A stretch of DNA of 64,000 nucleotides from DASWID01 sp049682815 (GCA_049682815.1 JBAUII010000011.1:1-64000); one strand, 5' to 3'; counted from the first letter of the stretch, positions 8,150 through 16,966 are shown. Numbers and translations are program-made. Notes: generated by a model not told the origin, from the letters alone.

Positions 8150-8178
8150 TTGATTTCGCAAAGAATCTTAATTATTAT
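8150..8178 (+). promoter_or_regulatory. Candidate sigma-70-type promoter for the WG-repeat lipoprotein
   Basis: TTGATT (8150-8155), a 17-base spacer and TATTAT (8173-8178) lie about 60 bases before the proposed CTG start at 8242. The match is 4/6 and 5/6 to consensus. Transcription starting here would include the upstream codons that carry the lipoprotein signal peptide. Confidence 0.4.
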
Positions 8179-8241
8179 TTTCGGTGATTTTTATCTTATA
8201 AAACGTTTGTATTATCTAAGTAAAAAGTAGGTGTCAAAAAG

Positions 8242-9234
8242 CTGAAGCATTTCATTTTCCTTCAAATTCTTTTCATCATCCTTCTTATTTCGTGTGCCCA
8301 TAAGAATGGAAATACCATAACAGATCAGGACTCTTTTACACTATTTCCAATTGAGGTTGATGGAAAGTGGGGATATATAGATAGAAGGGGAGGAAGAATA
8401 ATAAGTCCAAAATATGAAGGTGCATTTAAGTTCTCAGACGGAAGGGCACTGGTGAAGTCGGATGGGGAGTGGGGTTACATAAATCGTTGGGAGGTTTTTG
8501 CAGTTAGGCCGGAGTTTATTGAAGCACACGAGTTTTCTGAAGGACTTGCCCATGTAAAGATAGGGGATAAATATGGATATATAAGTAAGTCAGGAAATTT
8601 CGTCATCAAACCGAGATTCGAAGCCGCCTCTAATTTTTCTGAAGGTTTAGCAAGTGTTAAGATCGATGGTTGGTGGGGTTATATAGATAAGAACGGCTCT
8701 GTGGTAATACCTTCTAATTTCGCTGAGGCTTACAGCTTTTCTGGTGGATTGGCGTTAGTTGTGATAGACGGGAAGGGTGGATACATCGACCGGACTGGTA
8801 ATGTCACAATAGATCCAATATACGATTGGGCAGAGGGGTTTTCGGAGGGCCTTGCCTGCGTCAAATCAGACGGGAAGTACGTTTATATAGATCAAACGGG
8901 CAAGGTGATAATCGCTCCGAATGTCGAAGAAGCAAGGCATTTCTCAGAAGGATTTGCTGGTGTAATAAAGGGAGGTAAGCAGGGATTTATTGACAAGCAC
9001 GGTCAAATAGTCATAGAGCCGGTCTACCAAAAGGTCGGGGATTTTTCGGAGGGGCTTGCTTCGGTTTTGGTTGACGGGAAATGGGGGTATATCGACAAAA
9101 CAGGACAAATCGACATAGAGCCGCAGTTCAAAACGGCAATAAAATTCGACGGTGGATTAGCATTGGTAGAAATTGATGATAAGAATTGGGGTTATATAGA
9201 TAGAATGGGAACATTTGTTTGGAAATCGAAATAA
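8242..9234 (+). CDS. WG-repeat (KWG-type) lipoprotein with a probable CTG start
   Basis: 330 residues if started at CTG 8242. A GTG at 8452 would give only 260 residues and discard the first repeat and the export signal. The 70 upstream codons are open and encode a perfect lipoprotein signal (KHFIFLQILFIILLISC, lipobox LISC). AGGTG lies eight bases before the CTG. The mature protein consists of nine tandem WG repeats of about 35 residues, each with a form of (W)GYIDK.G followed by FSEGLA. Such repeats form beta-propeller-like or adhesive surface structures, and the ligand is unknown. Confidence 0.75.
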   Translation: MKHFIFLQILFIILLISCAHKNGNTITDQDSFTLFPIEVDGKWGYIDRRGGRIISPKYEGAFKFSDGRALVKSDGEWGYINRWEVFAVRPEFIEAHEFSEGLAHVKIGDKYGYISKSGNFVIKPRFEAASNFSEGLASVKIDGWWGYIDKNGSVVIPSNFAEAYSFSGGLALVVIDGKGGYIDRTGNVTIDPIYDWAEGFSEGLACVKSDGKYVYIDQTGKVIIAPNVEEARHFSEGFAGVIKGGKQGFIDKHGQIVIEPVYQKVGDFSEGLASVLVDGKWGYIDKTGQIDIEPQFKTAIKFDGGLALVEIDDKNWGYIDRMGTFVWKSK

Positions 9235-9342
9235 TTGGACTCGCCATTGGGTTGCCGATTATTTATTACATCAGCAAAAGTTAATCTTAGATATTGCTAA
9301 GAATTTGGAAGCCTGAAATATCATTTATCCTAAATCGCTAAG

Positions 9343-9575
9343 TTAAAACGAAGAACAATTTTCGGGAATAGCAGTTTCTCGCTTCACACTTCTTTGGGTA
9401 TAGAAAAGCCACGTTGTCGACATTAGTATGTCGAGTGTCTCAGGCCTGAAGATCCTGTATTGTTGGATGGTAGATTTCTCTAAAATATTATTGCTGGCGC
9501 AATTAAAGAACCGCCATCCCGATAAATCCCCGATTTGCAGAGCCTTTTTGGCATCCTGAATATTTAGGGTGCGAT
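9343..9575 (-). pseudogene. Open frame without start codon, probable gene remnant
   Basis: On the minus strand, a frame opens after a TGA overlapping the end of the hydrolase gene and stays open for about 78 codons to a TAA at 9345-9343. It has no ATG, GTG or TTG near its beginning. The translation is protein-like (QDAKKALQIGDLSGWRFFN..., then QQYRIFRPETLDILMST...) with a mixed, globular composition. No family is recognised. It could be the 3' part of a gene that lost its front, or a chance open frame. A 7-base-pair hairpin (TCGACAT/ATGTCGA, 9417-9434) lies inside. The rest of the 9235-9563 gap shows nothing. Confidence 0.3.
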
Positions 9576-10367
9576 AAAATCATACTCACGCAGGAAGTTT
9601 AAAACTATTCTGTTAAACTCCTCTGGTTTCTCTATTGAGGGAGCATGGCCGGACCCGTTAATTATAGCAAGCCTAGACCCTTTGATCCCTTCATTAAGCA
9701 ATTTAGAGTACTTCATCGGAATAAGGATGTCCTCTTCTCCAACGATGATCAGTGTTGGGGCTTTAATTTCTGAAAGTCTGTCGTTCGTGTCGTGTGTCAG
9801 GCATCCTTTGGCGAGGTTGATAATAGCGTTCGGCGGATTGACTTCTGAGCTGATTGTTTTCATTTGCGCGAGGGTCTCTTTATTCTGCTTTATGAAATCT
9901 TCAGAAAATATAAATGGTATAGAAACATCGTACCTGAATTCACTTCCACCAATCTGTGTCGCATTTATCCAGAGTCTTACGATTGAATCAAGAAGTGTGT
10001 CAATGTAGCTGCAGGTATCAACGAGCACTAAGGCGCCTACCTTTTCCGGGAAATTTAGGGCGAAATGCTGTGCAATCATGCCTCCGTACGAAAGACCTAC
10101 CAAATGTGCCTTCTGAATATCGAGTTTATCCATGAGATTCTTTAGATCCTCTGCATGCATTGCTTGGGAATATTCCATATTCGGTTTGTCAGATTTTCCC
10201 TGTCCTCTGCAGTCGTATCTAAGAACTTTGTGTCTTTTTGAGAATTCCTGCACCTGGAAGTACCAACCATTTACATCCATCGTTAGTCCATTGATGAATA
10301 CTACCACGGAACCGTTTCCTTCAAGTTCGTAATTTAGATTAATAGAATTTACACTTAGCCTAGGCAT
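9564..10367 (-). CDS. Alpha/beta hydrolase
   Basis: 267 residues, a complete alpha/beta-hydrolase domain. The oxyanion segment FINGLTMD (about 24-31), DCRGQGKSDKP, the nucleophile elbow GLSYGG (Ser near residue 95), the acid in VGEEDILIP (about 209-217) and the catalytic His in NGSGHAPSIEKPEEF make a full triad. It resembles 3-oxoadipate enol-lactonase and related esterases. No aromatic degradation genes are nearby, so the substrate is open. It is the last full gene of the minus-strand run that begins with rpoN. Confidence 0.85.
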   Translation of the reverse strand: MPRLSVNSINLNYELEGNGSVVVFINGLTMDVNGWYFQVQEFSKRHKVLRYDCRGQGKSDKPNMEYSQAMHAEDLKNLMDKLDIQKAHLVGLSYGGMIAQHFALNFPEKVGALVLVDTCSYIDTLLDSIVRLWINATQIGGSEFRYDVSIPFIFSEDFIKQNKETLAQMKTISSEVNPPNAIINLAKGCLTHDTNDRLSEIKAPTLIIVGEEDILIPMKYSKLLNEGIKGSRLAIINGSGHAPSIEKPEEFNRIVLNFLREYDFIAP

Positions 10368-10449
10368 GGTACCCCTTTGTTATTTGGATATTATATGAAG
10401 CCCTTCCGGTAAATAATTGTGTGTACACGCGTGAAAGATAACGATACAT

Positions 10450-11295
10450 TTATGTTAACTTGCCTCTCATTTTGCGATTCCAGGCAGTATCTATCTCCGA
10501 TAGCAGCCCTGTTAAGTCATTTATTACGTAATCTGGGATAAGATCGCCGCTATAAAGATCTGCCTCTTTTGTCGAGCCACTGAGAACAAGAATAGTTTTG
10601 ATACCTGCTCTTTTGCCTCCAATTATATCTGAGTCCAGTCTGTCCCCGATCACTCCGGTCCTCTCTTTTGGACGTAAGTGCTTTCTTGTCATTGCTACTT
10701 CGAATATTATCTTCTCCGGTTTTCCGCCAATAATTGCTTTTTGTCCTGATGCGACCTCAATTGAGGCAAGCACTGCACCTGTTGCAGGAACTAACCCTTC
10801 CTCGGTGGGTATATACGGATCTCGGCTTGTCGCGTAGAAGTATGCACCATTCCTGATTGCAAGGGACGATATTTTAATTTCCTCATAATGAAAACCAGGG
10901 TGGCCGCCAATTATCACGAAATCAGCGCTTTTGGCCTCCTCGCCCGCAACGAGTTCGAGGCCTATCTTAGTGATTTCATCTTTTAGCGCGTCGCTACCAA
11001 CTACGTAGGCTTTTCTATTTTTTACATCTTTGTGGTTTGACTGTATGTAATATGCTATTGCCATAGATGAAGTTATTATATCCTGCGACTTGGCCGGGAA
11101 ACCAAATTGGTTTAGCTTATCCGAATAATCATTAACCGAACTTCTCGGATCATTTGTGAGAAATATCAAAGTTTTGCCAAGGTCTTTCAAAATTAAGAGG
11201 GTTTCTATAGAGCCGGAAATAGGCTTGTCGCCGATATAAACAACTCCATCTAAATCGATAAGAAAGTGGTCAAATTTATCAGAGAGTTTCATCAA
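10450..11295 (-). CDS. HAD-IIA family sugar- or nucleotide-phosphate phosphatase (NagD-like)
   Basis: 281 residues. HAD motif I is DLDGVVY (about 14-20), motif II lies in FLTNDPRSS, and motif IV is IGDRLDSDIIGGKRAG (about 236-251). The class IIA cap (C2a) sits between them, with GGHPGFHYE and GLVPATGAVLA. Members hydrolyse small phosphates such as phosphoglycolate, p-nitrophenyl phosphate or UMP. It is on the same strand as the PTS cluster, 73 bases downstream of a small hypothetical gene, but no functional tie is evident. Confidence 0.85.
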   Translation of the reverse strand: MMKLSDKFDHFLIDLDGVVYIGDKPISGSIETLLILKDLGKTLIFLTNDPRSSVNDYSDKLNQFGFPAKSQDIITSSMAIAYYIQSNHKDVKNRKAYVVGSDALKDEITKIGLELVAGEEAKSADFVIIGGHPGFHYEEIKISSLAIRNGAYFYATSRDPYIPTEEGLVPATGAVLASIEVASGQKAIIGGKPEKIIFEVAMTRKHLRPKERTGVIGDRLDSDIIGGKRAGIKTILVLSGSTKEADLYSGDLIPDYVINDLTGLLSEIDTAWNRKMRGKLT

Positions 11296-11368
11296 GTAAA
11301 CAAAACGAATGAAGGTTTTATTGTACCTAGGTAACTTTGGAATTTAGTTTTAGAAATGTCGATAAAGA

Positions 11369-11692
11369 CTATTCCCAGATTAACTTCTTTAATAATTCTT
11401 GTTTGTCACGTTCTGTAACCGTTCGTTTTATGTGGATAGTTTTCATCTCATGGTCCTCTACTAATTCAAGACCCATGAAATTTAGTATGTCAGTAGCGGC
11501 TTGTCTGTACCCCTCATAGTATTCCTGTATTTCACCAGCTGCTCTGACGGTTGCGGAGTCAAGATATAGGGCAATAGCCGCAAATTCCTTCGGAACATCA
11601 TTTCCGATCTCAAGCGAGTAATCTTCGAGAGTTTCAACCAAAATATATCTTTCCCACATTTCTAATACTTTATCAAAATCCTCTATTTTCAT
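11369..11692 (-). CDS. Small hypothetical protein
   Basis: 107 residues, charged and largely helical by pattern (MKIEDFDKVLEMWERYILVE...), soluble, with no signal peptide or known motif. Two hydrophobic-helix blocks (about 35-60 and 63-75) and a Lys/Glu-rich C-terminus suggest a small helical bundle. It lies between the EIIA(Man) gene and the HAD phosphatase on the same strand. No family is recognised. Confidence 0.6.
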   Translation of the reverse strand: MKIEDFDKVLEMWERYILVETLEDYSLEIGNDVPKEFAAIALYLDSATVRAAGEIQEYYEGYRQAATDILNFMGLELVEDHEMKTIHIKRTVTERDKQELLKKLIWE

Positions 11693-11823
11693 TCTCTGCT
11701 GATCCTTATTTTAGATTTTCTATAGGATGTTCTGTTAAACACCTTATATAACTTATATAATATAATATTTAAATTATAAAAAGATGACAAGCGCTAGCGA
11801 CTTAACCAAATCCCTGCGTAATC

Positions 11824-12234
11824 TCATTGTCTTTTATCAAGTAGCTTACTGGCAACGATAATATTGTCTCTACCAGCAGTCTCGGCAATTTTAACTGCTT
11901 CATCCAGTGTTACGGAGGAAGAGATTGTGGCAAGCTTAAGCAGCATGGGTAAATTTACTCCTGAAATAACTTCGACCCTCTTATCCTCTAAAAAAGTGAG
12001 ACTGATATTTGAGGGTGTACCACCGAACATGTCGGTCACAAGAAGGATACCATCTCCCTCGTCCACCTTTTTTATGGCTTTTTTTATGTTCTGGGTAAAG
12101 GTCTCAAATTCCATTCCCTGAACAAGAGATAAGCCTTCAATCTTCACATTCGGGTTTCCGGAGATAACAAATTTTACGACCGAAATGAGCTCATCGGCTA
12201 ATTTGCCATGCGTAACTACTACTATTCCTACCAT
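11824..12234 (-). CDS. PTS EIIA component of the mannose family
   Basis: 136 residues, a single EIIA(Man) domain. The phospho-accepting His is His9 (VVVTHGKLA), and the conserved DMFGGTPSN loop is at about 67-75. No IIB, IIC or IID genes follow, so this is probably a stand-alone regulatory EIIA, as is typical at the end of rpoN-linked PTS-Ntr clusters. It starts 9 bases after the end of rapZ and must be co-transcribed with it. Phosphate would come from HPr, which is not encoded in the window. Confidence 0.9.
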   Translation of the reverse strand: MVGIVVVTHGKLADELISVVKFVISGNPNVKIEGLSLVQGMEFETFTQNIKKAIKKVDEGDGILLVTDMFGGTPSNISLTFLEDKRVEVISGVNLPMLLKLATISSSVTLDEAVKIAETAGRDNIIVASKLLDKRQ

Positions 12235-12243
12235 ATTTTCGCC

Positions 12244-13095
12244 TTAGTTCTTGAGTATATCTCTATGACTCACCATCGGGGAAAAGTGTTTTAGCCTTTT
12301 TGAAATTTCGTTGATTATGACAACTGACCGGTGTTTACCTCCGGTGCACCCGACTGCTATTGTCAGATAAGATTTACCTTCCTTTTTGTATCTGGGGATT
12401 AAGAATTCAAAAAGGTCGACTACCATGTCGATGAACTTTGTTGTATCCTCCTGCTCAATGACGAAATCTATTACTTCCTTATCTAATCCGTTTAAGTCTT
12501 TTAGGTGTTCAATAAAATATGGATTTGTGAGAAATCTGACATCCATTACTATATCTGCGTCATAGGGATATCCATAACTCGTCCCGAATGACATTAAAGT
12601 AACATAAATATTATTGCTGGTCGATTCACCAAATCTATCTTGGATCAGCGCCCTTAATTCATGTACGTTTAAAGAGGACGTGTCAATTAAGTGGTCCGCA
12701 ATCTTAGACACTATCGAAAGTCTCTCTCTTTCCATGGCAATCACCTCAAGTATGTTACCATCTGTGGAAAGGGGGTGTTTTCTCCTGGTGTTCTTATACC
12801 GTTTAACAAGTGCCTCATCTGAAGAATCCAAAAATAGTATCTCAAAATTATATCCCTTCTCTCTGAGTTCTCTAATCATGTTTATGGAATAATTGAAGAA
12901 ATCCCCTTCTCTTATGTCAATCACAAGGGCGGCTTTCGCCATCTGACCTAAGTACGTAGAACGTAGATCAATAAAGTTGGCAAGTAGGGGAGGAGGCAGA
13001 TTATCAACACAATAATAGCCAACGTCTTCGAGCGCCCTCATAGCCGTGCTTTTTCCCGAGCCCGACATTCCACTTAAAATCAAAAGACGATCCAT
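12244..13095 (-). CDS. rapZ: RapZ-family RNase adapter / nucleotide-binding protein
   Basis: 283 residues, full length. The Walker A loop GMSGSGKST is at 9-17, followed by GYYCVDNLPPPLL. The C-terminal domain carries SFGTSYGYPYDADIVMDVRF and VGCTGGKHRSV, the hallmark blocks of the family. In enterobacteria RapZ senses glucosamine-6-phosphate and controls the GlmZ/GlmY RNAs through RNase E; in other bacteria (YvcJ) the role is less clear. Its place after hprK, and before an EIIA, fits a link between the PTS-Ntr and cell-wall precursor supply. Confidence 0.95.
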   Translation of the reverse strand: MDRLLILSGMSGSGKSTAMRALEDVGYYCVDNLPPPLLANFIDLRSTYLGQMAKAALVIDIREGDFFNYSINMIRELREKGYNFEILFLDSSDEALVKRYKNTRRKHPLSTDGNILEVIAMERERLSIVSKIADHLIDTSSLNVHELRALIQDRFGESTSNNIYVTLMSFGTSYGYPYDADIVMDVRFLTNPYFIEHLKDLNGLDKEVIDFVIEQEDTTKFIDMVVDLFEFLIPRYKKEGKSYLTIAVGCTGGKHRSVVIINEISKRLKHFSPMVSHRDILKN

Positions 13096-13120
13096 CGTTA
13101 TTCCTTTTTCGACTGCTTAA

Positions 13121-14056
13121 TTATCTAGTGAAATCTCCCAGAGGAGCCGACTTATGCCCTTTTTTAATAAGTTGATTTCTTACAGCGACGTCGACAACCG
13201 TAGAGGTATTCCTTCCGGGGCTTACCGGTATAACGAGATATGGCACTTCAACATCCATCACTTTATAACTTCTCTGATCCAGTCCCAGACGATCATAGTT
13301 TTCTTCAGGGTTCCATTGAGACATCTCTATTACCATATCAATTTCTCTTTTATCCATGACTGATGTGGTTCCAAATAGGTCCTTTATATTGACGATGCCG
13401 ATCCCTCGGATCTCCATTAAGTGCCGTATATTTCCTGGACCACTCCCCATCAATTTTGATATGCCGATCTTCCTTATTTCTACTATGTCATCTGCAATCA
13501 ATTTAGATCCTTTTAAAATTAGGTCGAGCGCACATTCGCTTTTACCGATGCCGCTTTTACCTAGTATGAGTACCCCTAGACTATGTATATCCATTAGCAC
13601 TCCGTGCTTGGTTATAAACGGTGCAAGCCTTTCTTCAAGGATATAATTTAGTGTTGAGATCAGTCGTCCCGTGTACAGATCGGTGACGAATAATGGAACA
13701 TTTCTTTTTTCAAATGCTCTCTTCAGTAGGTCTGGCGGATTCAATCCCTTAGAGATGATATAACAAGGGATATCCTTCTCCGCGAGAACGTCAGCAATCT
13801 TTTTCTTTTTGACCGGTGGAAGGCTGTCAAAGAAATTTAATTCTGTTCTACCAAAGATTTGTATCTTCCCATCTTCTAGCTGGATATTGGATTCGATCAT
13901 TCTTAGACCGGGTTTCTGAATCCTGTCTAATTCAATATTTCGATTAAGCCCTTTCTTGCCGACAACTAAGTTGAGTCCTAGATCTTTCCTCCATGAATTA
14001 TATAACTCTCGAACCTTAAAAGTAGTATTTGCATTAGATCTTTGCATCTTCTTCAA
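13121..14056 (-). CDS. hprK: HPr kinase/phosphorylase
   Basis: 311 residues. The N-terminal domain is followed by the P-loop kinase core: His151 in KHGVLMDIHSLGVLI, Walker A GKSGIGKS (166-173), and LIADD (187-191) with the catalytic Asp pair. RHLMEIRGIGIVNI is the second signature. The enzyme phosphorylates or dephosphorylates HPr at a Ser. It overlaps the end of ptsN by 23 bases. In Gram-negative bacteria, HprK in an rpoN cluster usually modulates the nitrogen PTS rather than sugar uptake. Confidence 0.94.
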   Translation of the reverse strand: MKKMQRSNANTTFKVRELYNSWRKDLGLNLVVGKKGLNRNIELDRIQKPGLRMIESNIQLEDGKIQIFGRTELNFFDSLPPVKKKKIADVLAEKDIPCYIISKGLNPPDLLKRAFEKRNVPLFVTDLYTGRLISTLNYILEERLAPFITKHGVLMDIHSLGVLILGKSGIGKSECALDLILKGSKLIADDIVEIRKIGISKLMGSGPGNIRHLMEIRGIGIVNIKDLFGTTSVMDKREIDMVIEMSQWNPEENYDRLGLDQRSYKVMDVEVPYLVIPVSPGRNTSTVVDVAVRNQLIKKGHKSAPLGDFTR

Positions 14057-14513
14057 TAATCATATTATATAACTCTTCTTCTGTTTGCACGCCCATTAGT
14101 CGAGAGCGGAATTCAGGATTTTTAAAGATTCGGGAAATTCTAGCCAAGAGCTTAAGATGTATGCCCGAGGAGCTTTCGGGAGCTAATAACAATATAAATA
14201 GATGAGTGGGATTACCATCGAGTGACTCGAAATCGATTCCTTCAACACTCCTAGCAAAAGCCGCTACTATATTTGATAGACCGCTTATCTTGCCATGGGG
14301 TATGGCTACGCCTTCATCGACCGCGGTGCTGCACAGTTTTTCACGCTCGAGGAGCACTGAGACCAGGTTATCCCTGCTTAAATTTGGATACTGTTCGGTT
14401 ACTCGTTCCGCGAGTTCCCTGATTACATCTGGTTTAGATTTAGCTTTAAGGTTTAACATTGCTAATTCTTTCCCTAAAACATCCGCTATCCCTAAAACCC
14501 TTTTTTGAGCCAC
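14034..14513 (-). CDS. ptsN: Nitrogen-regulatory PTS EIIA
   Basis: 159 residues, one EIIA(Ntr)/fructose-type domain. The phospho-acceptor is His73 in VAIPHGKISG. FARSVEGIDFESLDG and LFILLLAPESSSGIHLKLLARISRIF match the family closely. It starts on the last base of the hpf stop and overlaps hprK, so translation is probably coupled. In known systems its phosphorylation state controls potassium transport, stress and carbon/nitrogen balance. Confidence 0.94.
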   Translation of the reverse strand: MAQKRVLGIADVLGKELAMLNLKAKSKPDVIRELAERVTEQYPNLSRDNLVSVLLEREKLCSTAVDEGVAIPHGKISGLSNIVAAFARSVEGIDFESLDGNPTHLFILLLAPESSSGIHLKLLARISRIFKNPEFRSRLMGVQTEEELYNMIIEEDAKI

Positions 14514-15055
14514 TATGGGGTTATTAATTCTATGGTCCCCCCTTTTGTTTTATGCAGAATATTCATCGCTCCGGTTTCGCTATTTGTAAATGCGACGAAT
14601 CCAAAGTGTGACACATTTAATTGCAACAATGCTTCTTCAACCGACATTGGTTTTTTGGGGAGCTTCCTGACCCGAATAGTGCCAGCCTCGGTGTTTTCAA
14701 TTGGCTGATCTGATATCAGAGCAGGTTTAATTTTTATACTTTCTCTCCTTTTTGTCTTAATCTTTTTATCAGTTTGCTTTTTTAGTTGTTTAATTATTGA
14801 GTTGATGGATTTGTCAATAGCTAAATGCATAGCATCCGAATTGACGGATGAAGTGGCTTTAAAACTACCGCTGGTTAAAATCACTTCTACGGAATTTCTG
14901 AATTTTTCTACGGATAGAACAAATCTCAGTTCTGAAGGATCTTTACCGGGATTTATGTATCTGTTAATTCTTTTAATCCTTTTCAGAATATATTGTCGCA
15001 AGTTTTCAGATTTTTTTTGATCATGTATGTGTCTTATTGTTATCGTGATTTTCAT
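14513..15055 (-). CDS. hpf: Ribosome hibernation promoting factor, long form
   Basis: 180 residues. The N-terminal 100 residues have the beta-alpha-beta-beta-beta-alpha fold pattern of HPF/YfiA (ITIRHIHDQKKSENLRQYI... EVILTSGSFKAT). A linker follows, then the C-terminal dimerisation domain (about 128-180, RVRKLPKKPMSVEEALLQL ... FTNSETGAMNILHKTKGG). The presence of that domain marks the long form, which makes 100S ribosome dimers directly. It lies 4 bases after rpoN. Confidence 0.93.
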   Translation of the reverse strand: MKITITIRHIHDQKKSENLRQYILKRIKRINRYINPGKDPSELRFVLSVEKFRNSVEVILTSGSFKATSSVNSDAMHLAIDKSINSIIKQLKKQTDKKIKTKRRESIKIKPALISDQPIENTEAGTIRVRKLPKKPMSVEEALLQLNVSHFGFVAFTNSETGAMNILHKTKGGTIELITP

Positions 15056-15059
15056 TTTC

Positions 15060-16559
15060 TCATCCCTTTATCGATGTTCTCTCATGTGAAGGCGGAATGT
15101 TCATCATCTTTCTATACTTAGAAATCGTTCTTCGAGCGAGCTTGATTTTCTTTCGTTCGAGTATCCTTGATATATCCTCGTCCGAATAAGGGCTTTCTGG
15201 TAATTCATTATCGATAATATCCCTAAGAATCGACTTTACGCGCTCGAATGAGATGCTTTCTCCAACCGAAGTTTCTATTTTCCTCGAAAATAGAGACTTA
15301 AGTTCAATTAATCCTTGTGGGGTGTAAATATACCTTCTACTCGTTATTCGACTTACTGTTGATTCGTGTACATTAACATCTTCATGCTGTGCTATGTCTT
15401 TTAACCTTAGAGGTTTTATATGCTCCCGGCCGTGTTCGAAAAAATCCTTCTGATGATCGATGATCTTGGTTATAACTTTCCTGATTGCCGAATCCCGTTC
15501 TTCGAGACATTTAATTATTCTCTGAGCTGACTCAAGCTTTTCTTTAATGTATTTTTTTACATCTGAAGGCAGTTTGCCTTTGTTTAAAAGGTTTTTATAA
15601 TAATGGCTAACCCTCACTTTCGGCGTGTCTCTATTTAACTGTAATTGCAGTTCATCTCCTACCTTATATATATAAAAATCAGGGACTATGTGTTTCTCTG
15701 AATCCTTGGAGTAAAAAGGTCGTCCAGGTTTTGGCTCAAGCCTTGAGATTACATCTACCGCTTTCTTTGCTTCTCGTTCTGTAATACCCAAGCTGTTAGC
15801 GATTTCGTCATATCGCTTCTTACTGACATCATCCAGGTGATTATTCACTATGCGTGCTTCCACTCCACGCTCCTGATACCCCAGCTCCTTCAGTTGAATC
15901 ATTAATGATTCTTTTAAGTCTCTTGCGCACACCCCCGGAGGGTCAAAGAAGGATTGAATTTTTTTTAGGACAGCCTCGATCGTGCTAATGTCCAATTCCG
16001 GTGGCCTTGGAGAATATTCTGGATGATTGTCTTCAACCAGAAGATTAGATTCGGAGTCTCGATCCGCCTCACGAATCGAGTTGGCCAACATTGAAACAAT
16101 TTCATCTAAGCCTGCCTCAAGATAACCATCTTCGTTTATATTGCCGATTATGATGGATGCGATATGCCTTTCAAAAGCTGTTAAATCTAAGAGTCCGAGC
16201 TGCCATCTTAGGTGATCTATAAGGGAGTCAGTCGAAGAGACGTTGTTTTCCCAAGGGTAGTCATCATCACTGTCACCGCTGATGTCTCTCGTAAAAGGTA
16301 TGTCATCATTTATGTTTGGCATGGGTCCTGGGTCTTCGAGTTTAGAATCTACCTGGCCTTCTGAACTGGTTTCACCCTTATCACTTATTTCTTGGATCTC
16401 TTCCAACGCTGGATTTTCAAGGAGTTGTTCTTCGAGATACTCGGAAAGTTCAATGGTGGTCATTTGTATAAGCTTTAAAAATAACTGCAGGTCTTGGGTT
16501 AAAATGAGACGTTGTTGCTGGAGAAGCCTTGGAGTAGTTTTTAATTCAATTGAACTCAT
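15060..16559 (-). CDS. rpoN: RNA polymerase sigma-54 factor
   Basis: 499 residues. Region I is Gln- and Leu-rich at the N-terminus (QQQRLILTQDLQLFLKLIQM). Region II is acidic (about 58-95, DSKLEDPGP...DDD). The core-binding and helix-turn-helix regions follow, and the RpoN box is ARRTISKYRKMMNIP near residue 477. It is the first gene of rpoN-hpf-ptsN-hprK-rapZ-EIIA, all on one strand with tiny gaps or overlaps. A good sigma-70-type promoter lies 33 bases upstream. The lptA/lptB genes that often precede rpoN are absent here. Confidence 0.96.
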   Translation of the reverse strand: MSSIELKTTPRLLQQQRLILTQDLQLFLKLIQMTTIELSEYLEEQLLENPALEEIQEISDKGETSSEGQVDSKLEDPGPMPNINDDIPFTRDISGDSDDDYPWENNVSSTDSLIDHLRWQLGLLDLTAFERHIASIIIGNINEDGYLEAGLDEIVSMLANSIREADRDSESNLLVEDNHPEYSPRPPELDISTIEAVLKKIQSFFDPPGVCARDLKESLMIQLKELGYQERGVEARIVNNHLDDVSKKRYDEIANSLGITEREAKKAVDVISRLEPKPGRPFYSKDSEKHIVPDFYIYKVGDELQLQLNRDTPKVRVSHYYKNLLNKGKLPSDVKKYIKEKLESAQRIIKCLEERDSAIRKVITKIIDHQKDFFEHGREHIKPLRLKDIAQHEDVNVHESTVSRITSRRYIYTPQGLIELKSLFSRKIETSVGESISFERVKSILRDIIDNELPESPYSDEDISRILERKKIKLARRTISKYRKMMNIPPSHERTSIKG

Positions 16560-16591
16560 TGTTGAATTCTACATTTTCGTTTAATGTACTT

Positions 16592-16619
16592 ATTAGATAG
16601 ATTAAATCTTTATTGTCTA
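16592..16619 (-). promoter_or_regulatory. Candidate sigma-70-type promoter of the rpoN operon
   Basis: On the minus strand TAGACA (16619-16614), a 16-base spacer and TCTAAT (16597-16592) each match consensus at 5/6 positions. The -10 box is about 33 bases from the rpoN ATG. It faces the promoter of the DUF2905 gene. Confidence 0.5.
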
Positions 16620-16665
16620 AAATTCCAGTACCTTCAGTTTCGGATTTATCAATGTTCCTGATAGA

Positions 16666-16693
16666 TTGCGATTAAAGCTTACCATTATATAAT
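16666..16693 (+). promoter_or_regulatory. Candidate sigma-70-type promoter of the DUF2905 gene
   Basis: TTGCGA (16666-16671), a 16-base spacer and a perfect TATAAT (16688-16693), 35 bases before the ATG at 16729. Confidence 0.5.
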
Positions 16694-16728
16694 TTACTGT
16701 AAAGATAAGTATCAAGAGGATTGGGTCA

Positions 16729-16953
16729 ATGGAAAGTCAGTCTTTAGGGAAAATAATACTTGTAATGGGAATATTTCTCGTGGTGTTTGGGTCGCTGATT
16801 TTATTGTCCCCTAAGATCCCCTTCATTGGAAGGTTGCCTGGAGATATCCTTATAAGACGAGATAACTTTACATTTTTCTTTCCTCTAGCTACATCGATCA
16901 TTATCAGTTTGATAATAACAATAATTTTAAATCTCATATTGGGAAGGAGGTAA
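16729..16953 (+). CDS. DUF2905 small membrane protein
   Basis: 74 residues with two hydrophobic helices (about 9-28 and 47-70). Between them is the family signature IPFIGRLPGDILIRRDNFTFFFPLATSI, which sits as a short loop plus the start of helix two. The family is common in diderm and Gram-positive bacteria and has no known function. It is divergently transcribed from rpoN. Confidence 0.85.
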   Translation: MESQSLGKIILVMGIFLVVFGSLILLSPKIPFIGRLPGDILIRRDNFTFFFPLATSIIISLIITIILNLILGRR

Positions 16954-16966
16954 TATCTAAACAGAT

